A stretch of 64,000 bases of DNA from Lasiodiplodia sp. COLG20 (Eukaryota > Ascomycota > Dothideomycetes > Botryosphaeriales > Botryosphaeriaceae): positions 1,240,001-1,304,000 of the forward strand of contig VNWV01000006.1 in assembly GCA_009801085.1 (NCBI GenBank), in the 5' to 3' direction. The position numbers were made by a program, and so were the translations under genes. Shown here one piece after another: positions 12,050 to 24,000 of the stretch. The first letter of the stretch is position 1, and each line of letters begins with the position of its first letter. Under the pieces are notes generated by a model. That model worked only from the letters and a program-made list of their open reading frames with translations. It made no database searches and was not told where the DNA came from.

Positions 12050-15000
12050 AGACGACCCGGGAACTCGTCCTAACTCAGACCGGCCCAGCCTGCTTCTCAT
12101 GAATTTCACGAACCGATACGACTTTCTTCTCCGGCGGTTGCCGCACTCACACCCTCCTTCACACAAGCCGCACTCGACATCACCTTCCTTGTCATTTTCT
12201 TTTCGTTTTGTCATCTCGATACCTGGCGCATACGGATCCGGACGGTGGGCTGAAAAGCATCTCTTTTCCCGCAGGAAGCGGATTACAGAGCCTCAACGAG
12301 GCCCTCTTTTCTTTTTTTGTTGTTTCAACGGCTGCCGGCGCGTGGTAAATAAAAGGGAAGCCCTCGCGGGGCGCAAAATTTCCTTTTTCTTCTTCGTCTC
12401 ATCACTCTGGGCGGTCTACGGAGTTCTATCTGGTCTATTCTGGTTTGAGGTTTTCGGGCATATTGCACAGCTGGACGCTTGTTTTGCTTCTTTGTCGATA
12501 TTGAAATTATTGGGATTGGTTTGAACAGGGATCGGAGCAGTTTCAGGGGCAGGGACTACGGATTGGGCGGACGAGCGGGAGTCAATCGGCCGGAACGGGT
12601 GGAAGAGGCGTGTACAGCTGATCATGCAGAGGGTCTAAAGGGCATGATGATGGACAGCTTCAGGTTTGCCTGCATGGGAATATTCTGGCAAGGAACGTCG
12701 CCAAATCCACGAATAGTAGTGTATGTTGCACAGCAAGGAAAGAAAAAGCAAATCTTTCAAGCAAAACCCATTGGCAAACGTCGTGCGAACCGAATGTCAA
12801 CAAGCATGCATCAACTCCACAGTGATGCAGCAACCTCCACGGACGAGCACAGCACTCCGCGCGATTACCCACATGGGCTGCCCGCCCCACTCGCCGCCCA
12901 CCTTTGATGGGCGATCCGCGACCGGAAGGGCCAATGTGTCCTGTCCCAAATTTCGCGCAAAGTTCGCTGTTGACGCTGGCCCGGGTCTTCGAGAATCCAG
13001 GCCCCAGGACAGAACGGCGCGTCGATGCGAGATGTGCTCCCGAATCCTTCTGCCTGGGGACCCGCACCCCCCTGTCGCCAATACTGCCCGAGCTCACGCA
13101 CCTCCTTTTAAACACCCGCTGGGCTGACGCCCGATTGCATCACACACGCAACGGGGCGCAGCCAGATTCACGATACGCGCCGCAAGGGCCCCGTTCACTC
13201 TCGTTTGATTAGTTAGCACCCCTGCAACAACGACTCCCTGACAGCAAAAAGCAAGGCTCAGGCTCCACAAGCCGTCAAGCCGCGATCTGCCCGCCCTAAC
13301 GTCCGCAACGCACGCGGCTCCTTCGTGATGAGTCGTTCTCGACTCCTCATCACACCTCGCTTGCACATCTTCCTCTTTCTGGCCTTTGCTTACTCTGCCT
13401 CGCCCTCCCTCGTCGCGAGCAATCTTGTTTCATACGGCGGCGCATGGCCACTGCTGCACCCACTGTCCGCAACGAGCTCGGTGCGAGCCTGTTTCACGTC
13501 CTGCTTACGGTCGCTGTTTTGGCACTGCCGCAACGGCGAATTTCGAGCAAAGCACGCTCGTCTAATGCCGGCGCAGCGTCAAAGCCTCCCGACGATTACC
13601 CACAGGTGCTTCATAGCGTGCTCCTCAGCTCTCGCTCGTTTGATGATTCAAATGATCGCCCTGACGTCTCGCAGGGAACACCACACGGCGCCGGCCTGTC
13701 AGGCTGACGGCCTGACGAGCAATGCTCGAGAGAAAACTTTCCTAAACACTCCCGATGTCGGTCGTTCCATCCGTCATGCTGATCGGGCAGGTATCGTGAC
13801 CGAAAAAAAGAAAGCCCCAATACACACAGCACAATATTGCATTAGCCGACCGGCTGTTGATCCAAGATCTACGGCAACGTGGGTTTGCGTCAGGCTTGTC
13901 TTGCTTTTGCGCCATTAGAAGATTCCGGATTTGCAGATTGGCTCGTTGGTAAACCGTATTGTGATCTGCGCACGCCGGCAGTCGAGCCTGCCAGCGACCT
14001 TCGTTTCCCTCCTGCGCCTTCTATGGCCACTCTCGTACCACCGAGATGGGGGGCTACGCCGCATAGGATCGGAGACTGAGGATGCCAGGCTTGAAACTGG
14101 AAAATCATGCAAAATGAGCGTGTGTTGACATGGAGCCCGGCCACGTACATTTTACGAGATAGCCGACGGGCTCCGGAAGGGCACTGGGCAATACCGACGG
14201 ACCTATCGAAAAGATAGAGTCTTGGCAGGCAAACTTGGCGTGAAATAGGCTTCAACGGATTGACATTACCGCTCGCCTCAAGTCGGCTATCTTGACTCGC
14301 CTTTTTCTCTCCAGTCCCCCACGCCATCTCATTTAGCAGCTGTATGTGCGCTGCCAGCACGTACGGCGCATCGACCGCTCACATACGCACGGTGTGTTCC
14401 TATCTACAGCCCGTCGGCACCTGCGCCGTCGAGCCGCAGAAATTAGCGCTCGGTCTCGTACTTGGCTCCGGCCTCCAGATACATGTAGACCCTCGACGAC
14501 TTTCGGTTTTGGGCCCGGATGGTTGCCTTACCCAACGGTTCGGGAAAGCCAATTGCAATTCTAAATCTAGGCACGGCAGTTTCACCCAAACGCAAGGTTG
14601 TTGGATATGCTTAATAACTATCGCCTTGTCTCAGAATGGAGATGGTCTTTTCCTAATCCGGACTCGCGAGAACAGCTTCAGTGAACGTCAGACGAACCTT
14701 CAAAAACGCATTCAGCATGAACTTCAACGAATCCCAGATACGACCCGTGGCAGAGAAGCGTTTAAATAGGAAACCAACCCCGGCCTTTATTGTGTCAATT
14801 ACCACTCGCTGGGACGCAATCCAGCTTTGCGACCGAACAGGCCAAGCTTCTTGTCAATATTTCTTGTTTTTGTCTTTATTAATATCTAGAAGCTTATAGC
14901 AATATAAGCAAACTCTGGATATATTGTTGCTGAAGCTTTGAAGAGGGTGAAACATTTTGTATTTGGGAGAGGGGTTCGATGCATAAGTCAAGTTTGGATT

Positions 15001-15332
15001 TCACCTCACAGGAGAAATAACGGTTTCTATTACCTGTGCAATAGTAAGGGTCCAGCAGTTGACGGTAGTTATATTCAATTTTTTGTTTGCTTAAACGTCA
15101 AATCATCACTTCGCACGTTACCATCAAGACTCGTTTACCAGTAAAAGACGCACATTCAGTCGAGTTCGTCAATACATTTACTACAGTACGTGACAAATTG
15201 CGAGAACATGTGAAAGAAACTAGGTTATCAACTCGAAAACCAAACAGCTGATGGGTATGATACTGAGGGGGAATCGAGCAACGGAAATAAAGCAAAAACT
15301 AATTGCATGGCGTAACGTATGAGTGGGGCGCT
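12050..15332. other. Convergent intergenic region with an AT-rich patch
   Basis: 3.3 kb between the 3' ends of the gene at 10563 (+) and the flotillin gene (-). Bases about 14780-15250 are clearly AT-richer than the flanks. I found no transposase or reverse-transcriptase motif, terminal repeat or tRNA. A 197-codon frame at 13325-13918 has a hydrophobic start but no further support. Confidence 0.5.
12348..12353 (+). terminator. Candidate polyadenylation signal (AATAAA)
   Basis: AATAAA about 300 nt after the stop of the gene ending at 12049, just downstream of a T-rich tract. Position and motif fit a cleavage/polyadenylation signal, but fungal signals are loose. Confidence 0.35.
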
Positions 15333-16891
15333 TCAACGACCGTTGGGCACCTGCTTCTGCTTCACCAACGCATCCTGCTGCTGTTGTTGCTGGGATTGTG
15401 CCTGTTGCTTCTGGTCGCCCATGGATGCCAACCAGCTGGGTGGTGAAATGCCTGTCTGGTCGTTGATGGTGCTGAGCAGCGGGGGAAGGCTCTGGAACAG
15501 ATTCCTGATGGGCGCCGTGGGGTCGGCGGCCGCGTCGCCCTGGGCGCCGGTGTTCCAGACGTTGATCTTGGGCTGCAGACCGTTGATAGCGCGGGCATTC
15601 TCGCGCGCCAGGGCCTCGTAAGTACCGTTTTGCAACATCAAATATTGCAGCAAGTTTGTTGGGCCGCCCAGCGCGTTGGCGAGCTCGCCGTACGCCGAGG
15701 CCATCTCCTTCAGACCCTCAGCCTCGCGCTTGCGCGCGAAGAAGCTCGCCTCGGCCTCCTTAGTCCGCGCGTAGTAGTTGGCGTCGGCTTCCCGCTGGCG
15801 CTGCAGGTTCGCGGCTTCAGCCTCCTTGGTGATCTTGTAGTAGTGGGCCTCGGCGTCGGCGCGCTGCTGGTACTGCGCACCGTCGGCAGCCTTCTCCTGC
15901 GAGTACAGCTCAGCGTCAGCGCGCTCCTGGGCCGACTCGCGCTCGATCTTGGCCTGGGTGACGGTGGTCGCGCGCAAGCGCTCCAGTTCCATCTCGGCAC
16001 GCTTCCGCTCGAGATCACGCTGTAGCTCCGTGTCGCGGCTCTCTGCGGCGCGGGTGGCGTCGATACGGGCCAAGTTGAGGCTCTGCTCGATCTCAATCTC
16101 CTTTGCCGTCAACTTGGCGTCGGCCGAGGCCTTTTCGCCCTTGCGCTCCGTCTCCAGCACCGCGGTCGCGGCGTGGATCTTGGCAATCTCCTGCTTCGTC
16201 TTACCCTGCTTCTCCGCCTCGCCGACCTCGCCACGCATGCGCGCGTCAGCCACGTCGACCTTGGCCTGGTTGAGGGCGCCCTCGTGCGCCTTGCGGCTCA
16301 GGTAGGCGAAGTACTCGCTGCCGGGCGTGTCCTGCAGCTCTTTGACGTTTGCATTGTAGATTCTGAGGCCGAACTGGTCCAGCTCGCTCTGCACGTTTTC
16401 AATGACCTTCTGCTTGAAGACCTTGCGCGCCGAGAACAGCTCCTCCATGGTCATGGTCGACACGATGGAGCGCGTCTCGCCCTCGATGACGCCCTTGACG
16501 ATGTTTTGCACGTGACTGCGGCCGGCCTCGACGCTGCGCACGCCGCCCTTGGTCTCGGCCACGCTGTCCGACTCGCCGCTGAGGAGCACGGCGTACTTGG
16601 TCATCGATTCGATCGTGTCCTCGGGGCCGATGGTGAAGACGGCCGGGAGCGAGAACTTGAGCTTTTCGATCGTCATGGCCGTCAAACTCATGGAAAAGTC
16701 GAACGGCGTGACCGAGATGGTGATGTACTTCTGAAAGGGGTAGACGAAGGCCTTCTTCGCGATCTTGACCCCATTGATACCGACGCCGGTGACGACCTGG
16801 AAGCAGTCTGTTAGCGAGCAGGCCCGAGGCGTGGAGCTCGGCAGCCACTTACGAGGTATGAATTGGGGTCGGCCACATGATACCAAGGCAT
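15333..16891 (-). CDS. Flotillin / reggie-like SPFH-domain protein
   Basis: Membrane-microdomain scaffold of the SPFH (band 7) superfamily, acting at the cytosolic face of membranes. Two exons: 16891-16853 (13 codons, MPWYHVADPNSYL) and 16796-15333, with intron 16852-16797 (GTAAGT...CAG); 500 residues. The junction gives NSYLVVTGVGINGVKI, the conserved flotillin N-terminus, which proves the tiny first exon. The SPFH domain covers about residues 1-190 (FTIGPEDTIESM, VKGVIEGETRSIVSTMTMEEL). A long Ala/Glu/Arg coiled coil with repeated EAE motifs follows (about 200-420), then ALGGPTNLLQYLMLQNG and a Gln-rich tail (QQQQQQ). There is no transmembrane helix; membrane contact in the family is by acylation and hydrophobic hairpins. 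The gene is divergent from the gene at 17598. Confidence 0.95.
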
Positions 16892-17597
16892 TTTGATGAT
16901 GGTTCTGGCGTGCAGTTGAATGAAGAGCAGACTGTTGCCGGCAGAGACGTTGCACCAAAGGTGGGGATCGCACAGTTTTATATGCACGGTTCCCACTCTG
17001 AATAGTGGTTCCGCGTGGGGTCCAACGAACCACCCACCCGTTCTCGGCTCTTAGCATTTCTCGTACGGAGCGATGATTCTTTGTTCTCTCAAGCATCGCC
17101 TTGCGCTTCATTCGTCCATAGGCAGCTAACGTCATTCGGAAAGACGGCTAGCCGCTTCGAGCGTAGTGGCCATCGTACAGCCACATCCTTCGCTCGCTCC
17201 AACGGCCCGGCAGGTCACCTGCGAAAGCCCAAGGCAGACATGCATGCGCCTTTGATAGGCGATCGGGGTTTCGAGAGGCCCGGGATGCCGTGATCCCGTC
17301 CTTGGCACCCGAAAGTTCGCCTCACAGCCTGCTGGGCTGACCCAAACATAGCCATTCCTCAACCCAAACCGTCCGTCCTAGCCGACCAACGCGAGCATTT
17401 AGTCTTCAACCAAAGCTGCGCCTTGCTGCTGCCTTCGGTCCACCAACGACACTTCGCCCAGGCTGCCTTGAACGCCGCCTTCCTCACCGGCCAGCCGTGC
17501 TGCATATGCTGCAGGTCAGCGTCAGTTGTTTTCGACGAATCAAACCTGTGGGGCCGCCACGTTGCGCGACTTATTCCCCCACCCCTCACCAACCGCC
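16892..17597. promoter_or_regulatory. Divergent promoter region, flotillin / unknown gene
   Basis: 706 bp between two divergent start codons. It must hold both promoters and leaders. No convincing TATA box or named factor site stands out. Confidence 0.4.
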
Positions 17598-18367
17598 ATG
17601 TCGCACGAGAAGGGTGAAATCCCGCTCCCCAGCTACGAGGAGTCGCTCTCGGGGCGCCCGCCCGCGAGCGGCCAGCAGATCATCGACCAGTTGACCAATG
17701 TGCGAGCCCGCCACGTCCGGGAAATAATCGACGGCGTCGTCTATCCCAGAGTCGAGGAACAGGCGATATACGGCATAGCAAACACAACCATCGCATTGAT
17801 CCCTTCTGATGCCGTGGCCGAGAAGCCAATCTCAGAGTTCGGTAAGTGAAAGCACTCGAGGCGCTCGTCAGACATCTGACGTCAGTAGATTTCGGCGATG
17901 CAAAAGGCGACGAAAATCTGGAACTCGTGGGCTTTCCCTCAGACGACGCGGTCCAACAGGTGCGGCTCAAGGGCCCGCTGAATAAGACACAATTCTGGCG
18001 CCAGCCAGGAGTAGTCGAAGAATTCCGAAGGACTTTGCAGAGCAAGCTTGCAACAGCTCCATTCGCCCCGGTTCCGCAGCACAATGGACCGACATCTCCC
18101 GGTCCGGCATCCATCCCCGAAGCGCCCACGGCGTCCAAAGGGAGGGGCTTTTTGAGGAAGCGACAAGAATCTTCGGCGAGGACACCCTCCAGCCAAGATG
18201 TCGAACGCGCAGCTGAGGCGGCGGCGGCGGCGGTGGAGCAACCTGCAAGTGGGCTTCATGCCAGAGTGGCACTCGAGGAAATCTGCTTCCGGACCGTGTC
18301 AGACTTTGGACTGTACGAGACAATCAGCCGGCCAGCGGTGGTTGTACGAATTGTTGCTGGGCTTTGA
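17598..18367 (+). CDS. Hypothetical protein, unidentified
   Basis: Two exons, 17598-17841 and 17889-18367, with intron 17842-17888 (GTAAGT ... TAG, 47 nt, near the lower limit). The protein has 240 residues and starts MSHEKGEIPLPSYEESLSG. An acceptor three bases earlier (CAG at 17883-17885) also keeps the frame and would give Val-Asp instead of Asp. The first exon encodes a compact helical stretch (GQQIIDQLTNVRARHVREII, then YGIANTTIALIP). The second has LVGFPSDDAVQQVRL and FWRQPGVVEEFRRTL, then a Pro/Ser linker, an Ala run and a short C-terminus. The N-terminal PSYEES motif resembles PY-type sequences (PxY). No known domain is recognised. The coding case rests on codon use and the frame-preserving intron. 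Confidence 0.75.
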
Positions 18368-18856
18368 AGTGAGCAGGGCGAGATTGGGCACGAGTATACG
18401 TTTTCTTTTTCTTCCCGATGGACTTTGATTTATACTGTACGATCGGTATTTCTTCTAGAGTAGGGCCTATCGAGTTCCGGTGGTTTCTTTACCGTAGATG
18501 ACAGAGATCTGCCAAAAGCAGATTGTGCATTGTACGATCGGCTTTTTGCAGCAGCGCATACAGGGCAGATGTAGATGTATACCAAGATGACCACATCGAT
18601 TGCGCTTGCTCAACAGACATGCTCATTCCAATCCAAACCTACGTCTACCAACAGACGAGAGACTCCAGGTCACCAAGGCCTGATATCGTGGTCTTCATGT
18701 CTTCATCGATGCTCGTAGCTCAGTCATTCGCGTTGCTCATCCGGTAAACGGCCCTGGGATGCGTGGTCGGTTGATGTTCGCGAGGAGTTGAATCATCAGA
18801 CGTGCCGTCCAGAGGCCTAAAGGGTTTCGAGGAAGGGGCATGGTGTACGTGGGCCT
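18368..18856. other. Convergent intergenic region
   Basis: About 490 bp of 3' flanks between the unidentified gene and PYM. Short frames only; nothing else seen. Confidence 0.6.
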
Positions 18857-19462
18857 TCATGTCTTTTCGCTCTCCTGCTGCTTCTTCTCGCCGTTGGAAT
18901 CGAAACCGAGATTGTCGAGTTGACGGACGAGCTCGTTTATCCTGATGACTTTCTCGAATTGTTCGGGGAGCAGCGCGTCGCCCTTGTCCTTCTTGTCCTT
19001 CAGTTCGCGGGCTTGACGCAGCTTCTTGGAGAGCTTCTTAGCCTCCTTCTCTCTTTCAGCTTCGGGATCCTTTTGCTGCTCTGTAGGAGCGGCGGAAGAG
19101 GCCTCTTCGGTGGCTTTTGATTCTTGCTTGTCTCCATCGGCATCTTCCGCAGCATCGGCGGCGGCCGCGGCCTTCTTGCGAGCCTCCCGTCTCTTCGCAT
19201 TCTTGTTGGCGGCAGCACTCTGCGTCGCCGGCTTCGAGTCGGCAGGGTCAGCGCCTGGAACACCGCCTTTGCCCCTATCCCTCCGTGCTTGGGCTGTCTT
19301 GCTCCTGTAGACGTCGATGTCCTCAGGAGGTCGGTAGCCAGGGCGAATGCGGATCTCCTTGCGGACCGAGCCGTCGGCGCGGGTGGAAGAGGGGATGTGG
19401 CGCTCGCCGCTGGCAGAGGTGACGGCGCCGGAACGGGAGACTTTAGACGCGTCGGAAGACAT
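18857..19462 (-). CDS. PYM1: PYM-type Mago-Y14 partner (exon junction complex recycling factor)
   Basis: Cytoplasmic protein that binds the Mago-Y14 heterodimer and strips exon junction complexes from translated mRNAs. Single exon, 201 residues. The conserved N-terminal Mago-binding segment is present: GERHIPSSTRADGSVRKE followed by IRIRPGYRPPEDIDVYR. A charged, Ala/Lys/Glu-rich middle that should be mostly helical or disordered follows, then a conserved C-terminal helix (LSKKLRQARELKDKK ... INELVRQLDNLGF). The ATG at 19462 begins MSSDASKVSRSG just ahead of the conserved motif. An open frame continues upstream to 19561 but adds a poorly conserved-looking stretch. The gene diverges from QCR9. 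Its presence fits the intron-rich genome, since PYM is kept where exon junction complexes exist. Confidence 0.9.
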   Translation of the reverse strand: MSSDASKVSRSGAVTSASGERHIPSSTRADGSVRKEIRIRPGYRPPEDIDVYRSKTAQARRDRGKGGVPGADPADSKPATQSAAANKNAKRREARKKAAAAADAAEDADGDKQESKATEEASSAAPTEQQKDPEAEREKEAKKLSKKLRQARELKDKKDKGDALLPEQFEKVIRINELVRQLDNLGFDSNGEKKQQESEKT

Positions 19463-19817
19463 TGCGAAGCTGGGGTGAAGTGAGATCGCGGGAGCGGCGG
19501 CAGCGAGGTAAGTGCGTGAAGTGCGGCTCGATTCGAGGAGGCGATGTGCTCGAGGCGGCACGGTCGTCTACGCCCGAGCAATTGCTGCCTTGGCGAGCTG
19601 GCGGTGCGCGCGGACGGGTGGTGCAGCGGGTTTGACGTGAAGTTGCGCGGGAAAGCCCAGAGCCTCGTTGTGCCGGAGGGACGGCGGCGGCAACCAATGG
19701 GACCGCGCTTTGAGCCGATTCGCTTCTCCGGCGGCCTCCAGCGTCGACCTGCGATTCCACCTCAGCGCAACCACCACAGCCCTCCCGCACGCCCTTCCCC
19801 GAACCCGCGCAGTCACA
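19463..19817. promoter_or_regulatory. Short bidirectional promoter, PYM / QCR9
   Basis: 355 bp separate the two divergent ATGs. The QCR9 side ends in a C-rich leader (agtcacaATGGCC). No TATA-like element is evident. Confidence 0.5.
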
Positions 19818-20245
19818 ATGGCCGGCGTAAGTGCTTCCGAACGCTGAGCAAGACCTTTTGCGCATGCAACTGACGTGCCAATTGCAGATTGCCTCCTCCG
19901 TCTACAAGCAAGTTTTCTCGGACTCCCGTACGACCGCGATCCTCCCGCTAACACCCGCCTCAGCTCCCTCATCAAGAGGAACTATGTCTTCTTGACCACC
20001 GTCTTCGTCGGTGCCTTTGCGGCTCAACTGTACGTGTGATGCGATGCCTGGGCGTTGGCGAGAGGGACCCGCCGCTGATGGATTGGACAGGTCGTTTGAC
20101 ACCGCCTCGGACAAGGTCTGGGACAGCGTCAACAAGGGCGTAAGTGCCAAGCCAGCGTCATCAGGGGAGGGTTTGCTGACGAGTGGAGCAGCGCCAGTGG
20201 AAGGACATCAAGCACAAGTATGTCGAGGCCAGCGACGACGAGTAG
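19818..20245 (+). CDS. QCR9: Cytochrome bc1 complex subunit 9 (Qcr9), five exons
   Basis: Small single-pass inner-membrane subunit of respiratory complex III. Exons: 19818-19826, 19888-19907, 19964-20029, 20091-20139 and 20192-20245, together 198 nt coding 65 residues. The first exon holds only Met-Ala-Gly. Intron 2 (19908-19963) begins GCAAGT rather than GT, a GC-AG intron, and ends CAG; the others start GTAAGT or GTACGT. Spliced, the protein reads MAGIASSVYNSLIKRNYV, then a membrane helix (FLTTVFVGAFAAQL), then the family signature SFDTASDKVWDSVNKGRQWK, and ends in an acidic tail (EASDDE). Length and order match fungal Qcr9 (about 57-66 residues). All phases join without a shift, and no alternative splice restores the signature. 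No exon is long enough to show up as an open frame. Confidence 0.95.
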
Positions 20246-21019
20246 GGGAGGCGTCTATGGAGCGTAGAGCAGGGCGAATTGAAAGAGCGCTGAGATATCA
20301 CCTTAGAGTTTCCAAAGGGTGCACGCTTTGTACATTGTGTATAACACGCCTAGACTGGCCAACTACGATGGCCTCAAACACGTCCTTTTCTTCTGCCCGT
20401 CTCATAGGATTGCTCTGCGCAAGCGTGACGTAGCGTCATTGTCTGAAGATCGAGCAGACATCTGCCACGACCGCCGCACGAAGCCGTGCCTGCAGCTCCA
20501 TCGTGCGGCAGCTTGGCTCGCATCGAGTGAACGCGCAAGTGAAGCTGGCCGCGGGGCGGGACGGCCGCGGGCGTGGAGGCGCGGTGACGGAGGGGCCGAC
20601 TTGCTTGTGATTGGAGACGAGCTTTCTGGAAGCTGCAAAGTCATGAGCGCGTGCTTGCCTCGACGGTGATGTAGAGTTGCGAGTGCCGTGCTTACATGAG
20701 GCACAAAAGCTCTGACGCAAGTGGTCGGATTGCCTCCGAAAGCGCCTGAGCGCGACGGTCTCCGCGACCCATGCCCGCGGCGCCTCGTCGACCTGCAGCA
20801 ACCCGACCTTTCTTCACCCACCATTTCCTCCCGCGACCCGTCCGCGAATCTTCCTGCAGCTATGTCATGAAGACCCCGCGCGCTTGAAACCCACCAGACC
20901 CACCTGCCGAAGAATTTCACGGCCCTCGTCGTGCGAACGCCCAGCCGTGACGATCGCCTACCCCACATCCTTTGTCGAAGCTCGACGAAAGCTCCAGCTC
21001 CCAGCCCTGTCCGAGCAAA
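20246..21019. other. QCR9 3' flank and UBR1 promoter/leader
   Basis: 774 bp. The UBR1-proximal part contains two minimal upstream reading frames: ATG TCA TGA at 20862-20870 and a six-codon frame starting at 20867 that overlaps it. The rest shows only GC-driven frames. Confidence 0.5.
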
Positions 21020-24000
21020 ATGCTCGTGTCTACCCTGGAGGAGCAGCTCTGCAAACAGCTTCGCGATCTTCCCAAAACTTTCGGCAACCGCTACACCGAT
21101 GCCGCTCGCCGCGCCGTACTAGAGACCCTGTTCCGCTCGCTCGCCGCGAACCGTGACGATTATCTCCGTCTCTTCTTCCCCCAAGGCTCGCCTAGCTCGG
21201 ACACGGCATGGAGCCTCCGGGACGCGCAAGGAGCCGTTGAAGGCGCCGAGTACACCGAGGCCGCGAGGGGCCACCCGTGCGGGCACATTTTCAAGAGTGG
21301 CGAGGCGACCTACAGGTGCAAGACGTGCACAGTGGACGACACGTGCGTGCTGTGCGCGAAGTGCTTCGACGCCTCCGACCACGAAGGGCACCTCGTCTAC
21401 GTCAGCATCTCTCCGGGCAACTCCGGTTGCTGCGACTGTGGTGACCCCGAGGCGTGGGTGCGGCCGGTGCATTGCAACATTCACACCGCACTGCCCGGAC
21501 TGGAGTCAAAGGCAGCAGGGAAGGCGAAGGAGCCACCGTCGCTCCCGGAAGACCTGATCAACGCCACGAGGACGACCATCGCACGCGCTCTCGACTACCT
21601 TTGCGATGTCTTCTCCTGCTCCCCGGAGCAACTCCGCCTCCCCAAGACCGAGGAGTCTATCCGCGAGGACGAACGGCTATCCCGCCTCACGTCAAAATGG
21701 TACGGGGGCGTGGAGCTCTCCGAGGCGGACCAAGAGTTCGCCCTGGTCCTGTGGAACGACGAGAAGCACACCGTCATGGACGTCGAGAACCAGCTCGCTC
21801 GAGCGTGCAAGCAGACGCAAAGATTCGGCCGCGATAAGGCCTACGAAGTCGATGACATTGGCCGCAGCGTCATCATATATTCCCACGACGTCAAGGACCT
21901 CCTCCGGATGGCCAAAATCATCGAGGAGATCAAGCTCACCGTCACGATCCGGTCCGCGCGGGACACCTTTCGCGAGCAGATGTGCGAAACCATAGTCGAG
22001 TGGGTTTCGGACATTTCCGGCTGCAGCGTGGGCCCGGACAGCTCCATCCTCCGCAACGTCATCTGCGAGGAGATGCTCAAGCCTTGGCGCATGGGCAGCG
22101 AGGCTCATCACGCGAAGATTGGGCGCGACGGTATCGACGATCACGAGGCCGAGGATGCGGAGGACGAACTCCGCATGATCTACGGCCGCATACTACCCCG
22201 TGGGAGGCGGACGGCCGTGCGCGATCTCGATTCCGACGAGGAGGACAATTGGGAGGATGACGAGGACGGCGTGGACGACGAAGACGAGGACATGGAGGTC
22301 GACCAGATTCTGGGGGAAGAAGGAGACGGCGACGTGGACATGGATGGCTCGGACGGTCTGGACAGTCTCGAGGCATCGGAGGCAACTTTTGCAGGATACC
22401 CGCCCCCTCCACCGCCGCCCCCCGTACCTCGCAGGCGAGACCAGATTCATACTCCAGCAGACTCCGACGGTGAGTCACTCGCCTTCGACAACATGTTCGA
22501 GGAGACGCCCACGATGGAAGTGCCGAAGACTCCGAAGATCAAGACGAGAACGCTAAGGCCTCCCCGCCCCGCCAAGTACTGGCAAGAGAAGCCCGAGGGA
22601 TACCACATGAGAGCAAATCTGCCGGTCCATGAAGATCTCTGGCAGCGCGTTCGCTTGGACTTTATGATCCTCTACGATCTCCGGATGTGGAAGAAGGTTC
22701 GCATCGACATTCGAGACGTTTTCATCAGCACGGTGGTCACGATACCGTACTTCAAACGTATTTTGGGGCTGCGATTCGCAGCTCTCTACACGACGCTTGC
22801 CCAGCTCTATCTGATCGCGGACCGCGAGCCGGACCATTCCATCATCAACCTGTCGCTGCAGATGCTGACGACCCCGTCGATCACTTCGGAAGTGGTGGAA
22901 AGGGGAAACTTCCTGACCAACCTGATGGCCATCCTCTACACCTTCCTCACGACGCGCCAGGTCGGATACCCATCTGACGTCAATCCGATGGCCACACTGG
23001 CCTTCGAGGCCGGCGCCGTCACGAACCGCCGCATGTACCACTTCTTCCTCGACATGAAGTATCTCCTAGGCTCCGAGCACGTGCAGGAGAAGATATGCCA
23101 AGAGAACCGTTACCTTTTGCAGTTCCTCGACCTCGTCAAGCTGCATCAGGGCATCTGCCCCAACGTGCGCGCCGTTGGCGAGCACATCGAGTACGAGACC
23201 GACGCATGGATCAGCGCCTCGCTCATCACGCGAGAAATTAACAAGCTCTGCCGCCAATTCTCAGAGTCCTTCATGTCGGAGAGGGATCCGGACTTGTCTA
23301 ACGTCTGCCGCGCGATCCGCACGACGGCAAAGATTGTCATCATTCATTCGATGGGTTCCGAACGCAAGCGGTTCAACCAAGCGGAGCTGAAGAAGGAGAC
23401 GACTTTCAAGACCCTCGAAGCTTTCGAAGCGGACGCTGTGGGCCCCGTTTACAACTGGCCCAAGTACAAGGTCGTCGATTTCGTGGTCGAGAAGGAGCCG
23501 ATGAGCTTTCACCACGCCCTGCATTACACCCTGTCATGGCTGATTGACCGCGGCAAGGCCATGCCGCGCGAGCAACTCTTGGGCCTGCTGCTGTTCTCTG
23601 TTCAAGAGCTCAGGGACTACCCTTCGCCTCCACGAGCGCACATACCCGACTGCCAACCGGATGAATATCTCCTCGCGCTCTTCGACTTCCCTCTAAGGGT
23701 GTGCGCTTGGCTGGCACAGATGAGGGCTGGAATGTGGGTCAGGAACGGCATCACCCTGCGCCACCAGATGACAACCTACCGCGGCGTCACCCAGAGAGAC
23801 AACTCCCACCAACGCGACATTTTCCTGCTGCAGATCGGCCTGGTCATCTGTCCGCTCCCACAGTTCCTCGCCCAGATGATTGACAGATTCGGCATGACGA
23901 ACTGGGTAAATGGCGATTACGCAGTGCGGCCGGGATACGAAGATCTCCAGACCATTGATGTGGCCGAGGACTTTGTTCATCTGCTCATCATTCTCTTGAG

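Noticed and set aside
13325..13918. A 197-codon frame with a hydrophobic, signal-like N-terminus
   Set aside because: Beyond the start it has irregular composition, no domain and no intron partners. It lies in a convergent intergenic region with similar-size frames on the other strand.
20972..21019. UBR1 start extended upstream by 16 codons
   Set aside because: The upstream extension has no ATG (it would begin at TTG). The ATG at 21020 has a good context.
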